From: CAYLQA01 sp964385695
GTDB taxonomy: Bacteria > Desulfobacterota > Desulfobulbia > Desulfobulbales > Desulfurivibrionaceae
Assembly (NCBI GenBank): GCA_964385695.1
Contig: CAYLQA010000058.1
Location: 1-16,900, forward strand
Reading direction: 5' to 3'
DNA length: 16,900 bases
A program made the position numbers and the translations under genes. The first letter of the stretch is position 1, and each line of letters starts with the position of its first letter. This document shows, one piece after another, positions 13,464 to 16,900 of this stretch. The notes under the pieces are model-generated. The model saw only the letters and a list, made by a program, of their open reading frames with translations, was not told the DNA's origin and did not search any database.

Positions 13464-13560
13464 AAAAAAAGACCGGTCACTTTGCCAGAAGCGAAAACGG
13501 CCCGATTTGCAGGGTACACCAGCAAATTCGGGCTACCGGTCGATTTAAAAAAGGCCCGAA
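13464..13560 (-). promoter_or_regulatory. Structured rplM leader with alternative hairpins, attenuator-like
   Basis: Read on the minus strand, segment A is TTCGGGC (13560-13554), B is GCCCGAATTTGC (13533-13522) and C is GCAAATCGGGC (13510-13500). B pairs with C over 11 bp with one bulged base. This hairpin is enclosed by GACCGGT (13541-13535) pairing with ACCGGTC (13477-13471), followed directly by T7 (13470-13464): a terminator-like form. B can instead pair with A over 7 bp, which would break the terminator form. It ends 27 bases before the rplM start. It could act as an attenuator of rplM-rpsI or simply end the tRNA-Gly transcript. It is not a known Rfam leader that I recognise. Confidence 0.55.
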
Positions 13561-13590
13561 CAAGATTCGAACCTTGGCTTTATACCGAAA

Positions 13591-13666
<76 letters not shown>

Positions 13667-13694
13667 CCACGTGCTTCGTTTAAAAACGGAACTT

Positions 13695-13723
13695 TATATA
13701 ACAATGCGTATTGATAATGTCAA
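13695..13723 (-). promoter_or_regulatory. Sigma70 promoter for tRNA-Gly, possibly reading into rplM
   Basis: On the minus strand a perfect TTGACA (13723-13718) is followed after exactly 17 bases by TATATA (13700-13695). The predicted start near 13688 would leave a leader of about 22 bases before the tRNA 5' end at 13666. It is the only good promoter I see upstream of rplM. Confidence 0.7.
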
Positions 13724-13877
13724 CAGAAAAACCCTACAGCCTTCTGAAATTTACTCACTATTTCGTTCTTTCATTAAAAAAAGCCCTAAACTGCATGAGC
13801 AAGAAACTAACAGACTGTTTTCACAGGACTTTTTCTCTACCACGAGTCTCTTTCTTGTTGCTTTGAGCCCCTATGAC

Positions 13878-13895
13878 CTGCTATAGGTATAGCAG
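13878..13895. promoter_or_regulatory. 8-bp palindrome upstream of hisB
   Basis: CTGCTATA and TATAGCAG are perfect inverted copies separated by GG, 78 bases before the hisB start. The size and symmetry suit a dimeric repressor site. The TATAGG/TATAGC elements in it could also contribute to a -10 box. No matching -35 at the right spacing is evident, so function is unproven. Confidence 0.35.
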
Positions 13896-13972
13896 TAACA
13901 TATATATAAATCTCAATTTTCCCTATCTGAAGGGTAATTTTTTACCAATTTATTTCTTCACAGGAGATCTGC

Positions 13973-14572
13973 ATGAGCGAGCAAGCAACCCGCCAATCCT
14001 CCATCAGCCGCAAAACCAACGAGACAGATATTCAGCTCGACTTGAATATTGATGGTTCCGGGCAGGCAGACATTCAATCCGGAGTCCCTTTTTTGGACCA
14101 CATGCTGACTCTTTTTACCGTTCATGGTTTTTTCGACCTCAAGGTCACAGCAACAGGTGATACGGAAATCGATGACCACCATACTGTTGAAGACATCGGT
14201 ATCTGTATGGGCCAGGCCTTTAAGACCGCCCTCTCGGATTTTCGCGGAATCAGCCGATACGGATTCAGTGCCGTACCAATGGACGAAGCACTAGTCCGAG
14301 TCACCATGGATTTTTCAAACCGCCCTTATCTCCACTATGGCGTGGAGTTGAGCGACCAAAAGGTGGGTGGGTTCGATACGCAGCTGGCAAAAGAGTTCTT
14401 GCGGGCCTTTAGCCTCCATGGCGGCATCACCCTCCATGTGGAAATGGTTCATGGCGAGAATACTCACCATATTATTGAGGCCATTTTCAAAGCATTGGGC
14501 CGGGCTCTTGATCAGGCCAGCCAACCTGAATCGCGGGCCAAAGGCGCCCTCTCTTCCAAAGGCTCTTTATAA
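13973..14572 (+). CDS. hisB: Imidazoleglycerol-phosphate dehydratase
   Basis: This 199-residue, single-domain HisB carries out the sixth step of histidine synthesis (imidazole glycerol phosphate to imidazole acetol phosphate) in the cytoplasm. Manganese-binding His-rich motifs are intact: FLDHML (40-45), DDHHTVED (67-74) and GENTHHIIEA (161-170). RGISRYG and the C-terminal SSKGSL are also typical. It is the monofunctional form without the phosphatase domain of the enterobacterial fusion. ATG 13973 follows an AGGAGA SD. The gene heads a plus-strand cluster whose other members have no known histidine role, and no other his gene is present. Confidence 0.97.
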   Translation: MSEQATRQSSISRKTNETDIQLDLNIDGSGQADIQSGVPFLDHMLTLFTVHGFFDLKVTATGDTEIDDHHTVEDIGICMGQAFKTALSDFRGISRYGFSAVPMDEALVRVTMDFSNRPYLHYGVELSDQKVGGFDTQLAKEFLRAFSLHGGITLHVEMVHGENTHHIIEAIFKALGRALDQASQPESRAKGALSSKGSL

Positions 14573-14595
14573 AAAATCATTACGGAGAAATCATC

Positions 14596-15243
14596 GTGTT
14601 ACACAAACATCTTTCGCCGATCTTTTTTATTGCATTGGCCTTGGTCATATCACTTTCCGGCTGCGCTTCAAAACAAGAAGAGGCCCAAGCTCCCAAGCAG
14701 GAACTCAAGCCTATTCGTTCCATTGTTGTGCTGCCAGTAGAGGTGGTCTCTTACGATAAAATTAAGAGCACAGACGAAAAAACAAAAGCCCAGCTCGATG
14801 AAGGAAAACTTGCCTTAGACAAGCTCCTGAATCAATATTTTGCCGGCTATGAAAATATCACCATTATTACTGAAAACCAGCGGGATGCATTGGACAATAA
14901 CTTTGCCCGCTGCCGGACCACTGCTGCAATTACCATTTGCAAAAAGTATGATGCCGATGCTGTACTCCTCTTTACCTTGCACCGCTTTAGAGAGCGCGAC
15001 GGTAATGAATACTCTGTTGTAAAGCCTGCATCTGTTGCCTTTGACTACAAGCTGATAACCGCGGCTACCGGACAAACTCTTTGTGCCGGCGTATACAATG
15101 AGACACAAAAACCTCTTTTGGACGACATGTTCAAATTTTTCAAACGCTCAAAGCGTGGCTTAAAGTGGATCACAGCAGAGGCTCTGGCTCGCGAAGGCGT
15201 TATTGAAAAACTCGAGTCCTGTCCGTACCTAAAAAAAGATTGA
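14596..15243 (+). CDS. Outer-membrane lipoprotein of unknown function, CsgG/TolB-N-like style
   Basis: This 215-residue lipoprotein starts at GTG 14596 behind a GGAG SD (14584-14587). The signal peptide ends in the lipobox LSGC with C23 as the lipidated residue and Ala at +2, so outer-membrane sorting is expected. The mature part begins with a short charged linker, then RSIVVLPVEVVSYD, a beta-strand opening reminiscent of CsgG/TolB-N-like periplasmic lipoproteins. The segment ADAVLLFTLHRFRERDG then DYKLITAATGQTLCAG fits the same fold. Four further cysteines may form disulfides. I cannot name a function. The stop overlaps the TTG start of the next gene, so the two are probably co-translated. 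Confidence 0.8.
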   Translation: MLHKHLSPIFFIALALVISLSGCASKQEEAQAPKQELKPIRSIVVLPVEVVSYDKIKSTDEKTKAQLDEGKLALDKLLNQYFAGYENITIITENQRDALDNNFARCRTTAAITICKKYDADAVLLFTLHRFRERDGNEYSVVKPASVAFDYKLITAATGQTLCAGVYNETQKPLLDDMFKFFKRSKRGLKWITAEALAREGVIEKLESCPYLKKD

Positions 15244-15992
15244 TCTCTCTACCAAAACAAGTCAATCGCCAGATTGGCCAGGCCATGCATGCCTACAACA
15301 TGCTTGCGGACGGCGACAAGGTATTGGTTGCCGTTTCCGGAGGTGTAGACAGCTTAGTCCTGGCGTGGTTGCTCCAAGCCTGGCGCAACAAGGCGCCTAT
15401 CCATTACGAGTTACTTGCAGTACATCTTGACATGGGTTTTGGCTCCAAAGAGTTGGATCTAGTAAAGGTTCAACTGGACCGGCTCGACCTGCCCTCTTTA
15501 CTTGAAAAAACTGATTTCGGTCCCAAGGCTCTTGAAATTAATGATGGGAAAGGTGGCTGCTATCACTGTGCCAAGCAGCGAAGAAACCGCTTGTTTGAGA
15601 TCGCCAGAGAAAAGAACTATAACAAGCTCGCCTTGGGCCACCATAAAGAGGACATCATTGAGACCCTATTTCTCAATATGATATACAGTGGCAACTTGAG
15701 CACCATGGTTCCACGGCAGGATCTTTTTGGCGGCTCCCTCTCCATCATCCGCCCTCTTTCATACCTTAACAAAGAACAGGTCAAAGGCATTGGCTCAGAG
15801 CTCGGCATTGTCCCGGTTATCAACCCCTGCCCCTTATCCGGTGATACGCACCGCGAGCAGGTGCGCAGCTGGCTGAGCGATCTGTATCATAAAGAACCCA
15901 TGGCCCAATCCAACATCTTTGCCGCCCTTTCCAACGTGAAAACAGACTACCTTCTTAAACCAACGGCTCCAAGCGATGAAGACAACACTTGA
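15240..15992 (+). CDS. TtcA-like PP-loop ATPase, tRNA thiolation family
   Basis: This 250-residue adenine nucleotide alpha-hydrolase is of the TtcA group. The PP-loop SGGVDS is at 33-38. Three cysteines match the Fe-S ligands of TtcA: C107 and C110 in GCYHCAKQRR, and C197 in INPCPLSG. LALGHHKEDIIETLFLN and RPLSYLNKEQV are family blocks. TtcA makes 2-thiocytidine at position 32 of tRNA; other family members thiolate other positions, so the exact target is inferred. The start is TTG 15240, overlapping the lipoprotein stop; the first ATG in frame (15285) would cut off the conserved VNRQIGQAMHAYNM lead-in. Its 3' end overlaps the next gene by 17 bases. Confidence 0.88.
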   Translation: MISLPKQVNRQIGQAMHAYNMLADGDKVLVAVSGGVDSLVLAWLLQAWRNKAPIHYELLAVHLDMGFGSKELDLVKVQLDRLDLPSLLEKTDFGPKALEINDGKGGCYHCAKQRRNRLFEIAREKNYNKLALGHHKEDIIETLFLNMIYSGNLSTMVPRQDLFGGSLSIIRPLSYLNKEQVKGIGSELGIVPVINPCPLSGDTHREQVRSWLSDLYHKEPMAQSNIFAALSNVKTDYLLKPTAPSDEDNT

Positions 15993-16848
15993 CTGCCTGC
16001 CCTGCCTCTACAAACAGGCCCTTGGCACATCAAGGATAGCAAGTCAGGCCCCGGCACTACAAAAACAGATCATGGATGCGGTGGCATCGCTTCTGCCGGA
16101 TCTTGATATGGAAATCTCCCCGCCGGAAAACGCGGTGGCAATCTACCGTCTCATTGCAAAACTTTCCGAATGCCATGATCCCTATAGAAAGCTCAAGGAT
16201 CAAAGCAACGAGTTTGCCCTTTCCCTTAAGCAAAAGGCACATAAAACCGTGCAGGAAAGCCCTGAGCCAATCATAGCGGCTGCCAAGTATGCCGTGGCAG
16301 GCAATGTTATAGATTATGGGACTCATCACAGCTTTGACGCTGAAGAAATACTAAACAATTGCCTCAATACTCCTTTTGCCAATGATGACTCGCGCTGCTT
16401 TCTTGAAGACCTGGCCGGAGCTGAAAGGATTCTCTACCTTGCTGATAACTGTGGAGAACTTGTATTTGACGGGCTCTTGCTTGAACAACTTCCCACAAAC
16501 ACCGTAGTTGCAGTTAAGGAAAGCCCTATTATCAATGATGCAACCATGCGCGATGCGGCCTGCTCTGACCTGCCATCCTCGTGCAGGGTGATCAGCAACG
16601 GCACCGATTGTCCAGGCACATCTTTGCACCAGTGCAGCGGGGAGTTTCAAGAGGCATTTTCCAATGCTGACCTTATCATCAGCAAGGGACAGGGGAATTT
16701 TGAGACATTGTCTGAATCCACCGCACCTATATACTTTCTGCTCACTGTCAAATGCCATGTGGTTGCAGAGCATATCAAGGAATGTTTCGACCAACAGGTC
16801 AAGTTGGGCGACATGCTGTTTCTCAAAAGCCAGCGCACAAAAAAATAG
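15976..16848 (+). CDS. DUF89 / damage-control phosphatase family protein
   Basis: This 290-residue protein belongs to the DUF89 (ARMT1-like) group, metal-dependent phosphatases thought to remove damaged or surplus phosphometabolites. The N-terminal CLPC (C7, C10) is typical of the prokaryotic subgroup (AF1104-like). Core motifs are AGNVIDYG (108-115), LADNCGELVFD (155-165, metal-site Asp/Asn), KESPIINDAT (181-190) and SKGQGNFETL (236-245). ATG 15976 lies inside the 3' end of the ttcA-like gene (17-base overlap), so translation is coupled. The substrate cannot be read from sequence. The linkage to a TtcA-like enzyme may mean shared regulation only. Confidence 0.85.
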   Translation: MKTTLDCLPCLYKQALGTSRIASQAPALQKQIMDAVASLLPDLDMEISPPENAVAIYRLIAKLSECHDPYRKLKDQSNEFALSLKQKAHKTVQESPEPIIAAAKYAVAGNVIDYGTHHSFDAEEILNNCLNTPFANDDSRCFLEDLAGAERILYLADNCGELVFDGLLLEQLPTNTVVAVKESPIINDATMRDAACSDLPSSCRVISNGTDCPGTSLHQCSGEFQEAFSNADLIISKGQGNFETLSESTAPIYFLLTVKCHVVAEHIKECFDQQVKLGDMLFLKSQRTKK

Positions 16849-16859
16849 GTTCATCGTCG

Positions 16860-16900
16860 ATGTCCGGGAAAAGCAGCTTTTATTTTCAGGAAGAAATAGT
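16860..16900 (+). CDS. Possible 5' end of a further gene, cut by the window edge
   Basis: ATG 16860 opens a frame (MSGKSSFYFQEEI) that stays open to the last base, 11 bases after the DUF89 stop. The tight spacing fits the operon, but the SD is weak (TAGG) and only 13 codons are visible, so no product can be named. Confidence 0.3.
   Translation, partial: MSGKSSFYFQEEI

Larger units (their letters stand above)
13667..13972. other. Divergent intergenic region between tRNA-Gly and hisB
   Basis: This 306-base stretch has no convincing gene. It holds the minus-strand tRNA-Gly promoter (13695-13723), an AT-rich middle, the CTGCTATA/TATAGCAG palindrome (13878-13895), an AT-rich segment (13899-13970) and the hisB SD (AGGAGA near 13962-13967). 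A 71-codon GTG frame at 13671-13886 has no SD and overlaps the promoter. Confidence 0.6.

Noticed and set aside
13671..13886. 71-codon plus-strand frame from GTG
   Set aside because: It has no SD, overlaps the tRNA-Gly promoter and does not look like a protein family I know.

Overview
The window looks like ordinary chromosome from a mid-GC (high 40s percent by eye) Gram-negative bacterium. A Desulfobacterota member of the Desulfobulbales type is my best guess. The reasons are an MSHA-type pilus cluster with an outer-membrane secretin, an outer-membrane lipoprotein, the rplM-rpsI-argC linkage, a short Cys-tailed DtxR-like regulator, and a TtcA-like plus DUF89 gene pair. The assignment is inferred from gene style only.

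Layout. (1) 1-6449, plus strand: a type IV pilus / type II secretion-like assembly operon in MSHA order. It runs pilO/mshJ-like 3' end (with in-frame stops), mshK/gspB-like periplasmic protein, secretin mshL, ExeA-like ATPase mshM, assembly ATPase mshE, platform protein mshG and a major pilin. A 17-bp perfect hairpin terminator closes it. (2) 6523-8541: an O-antigen ligase / O-oligosaccharyltransferase-like membrane protein with a C-terminal TPR domain, directly behind the pilin. (3) 8572-9379: a promoter with a DtxR-box-like operator, an iron-type DtxR/MntR-family regulator and a 63-residue orphan protein. The convergent junction that follows carries two inverted repeats. (4) 9407-13666, minus strand: read in transcription order this is tRNA-Gly(GCC), a structured leader, rplM, rpsI, a terminator, argC, truA and an aspartate-type aminotransferase. 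(5) 13973-16848, plus strand: hisB, a lipoprotein, a TtcA-like PP-loop protein and a DUF89 protein, tightly packed and partly overlapping, then the possible start of another gene at the right edge.

How the parts work together. The first block would build and extrude a pilus: MshE powers it, MshG anchors it, MshL is the outer-membrane channel and MshM/MshK/PilO align the envelope. The adjacent ligase-like enzyme may decorate the pilin, which ends in Thr/Ser. The minus-strand block is housekeeping: ribosomal proteins S9 and L13, arginine synthesis, tRNA pseudouridylation and amino-acid transamination.

Most interesting observations: (a) mutually exclusive hairpins between tRNA-Gly and rplM that look like a transcription attenuator; (b) the pilin / terminator / glycosyl-ligase arrangement, with a C-terminal serine on the pilin; (c) an MshEN domain lacking the residues expected for c-di-GMP binding; (d) a DtxR-box-like sequence overlapping the regulator's own promoter. 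I saw no mobile elements, CRISPR arrays or phage genes.
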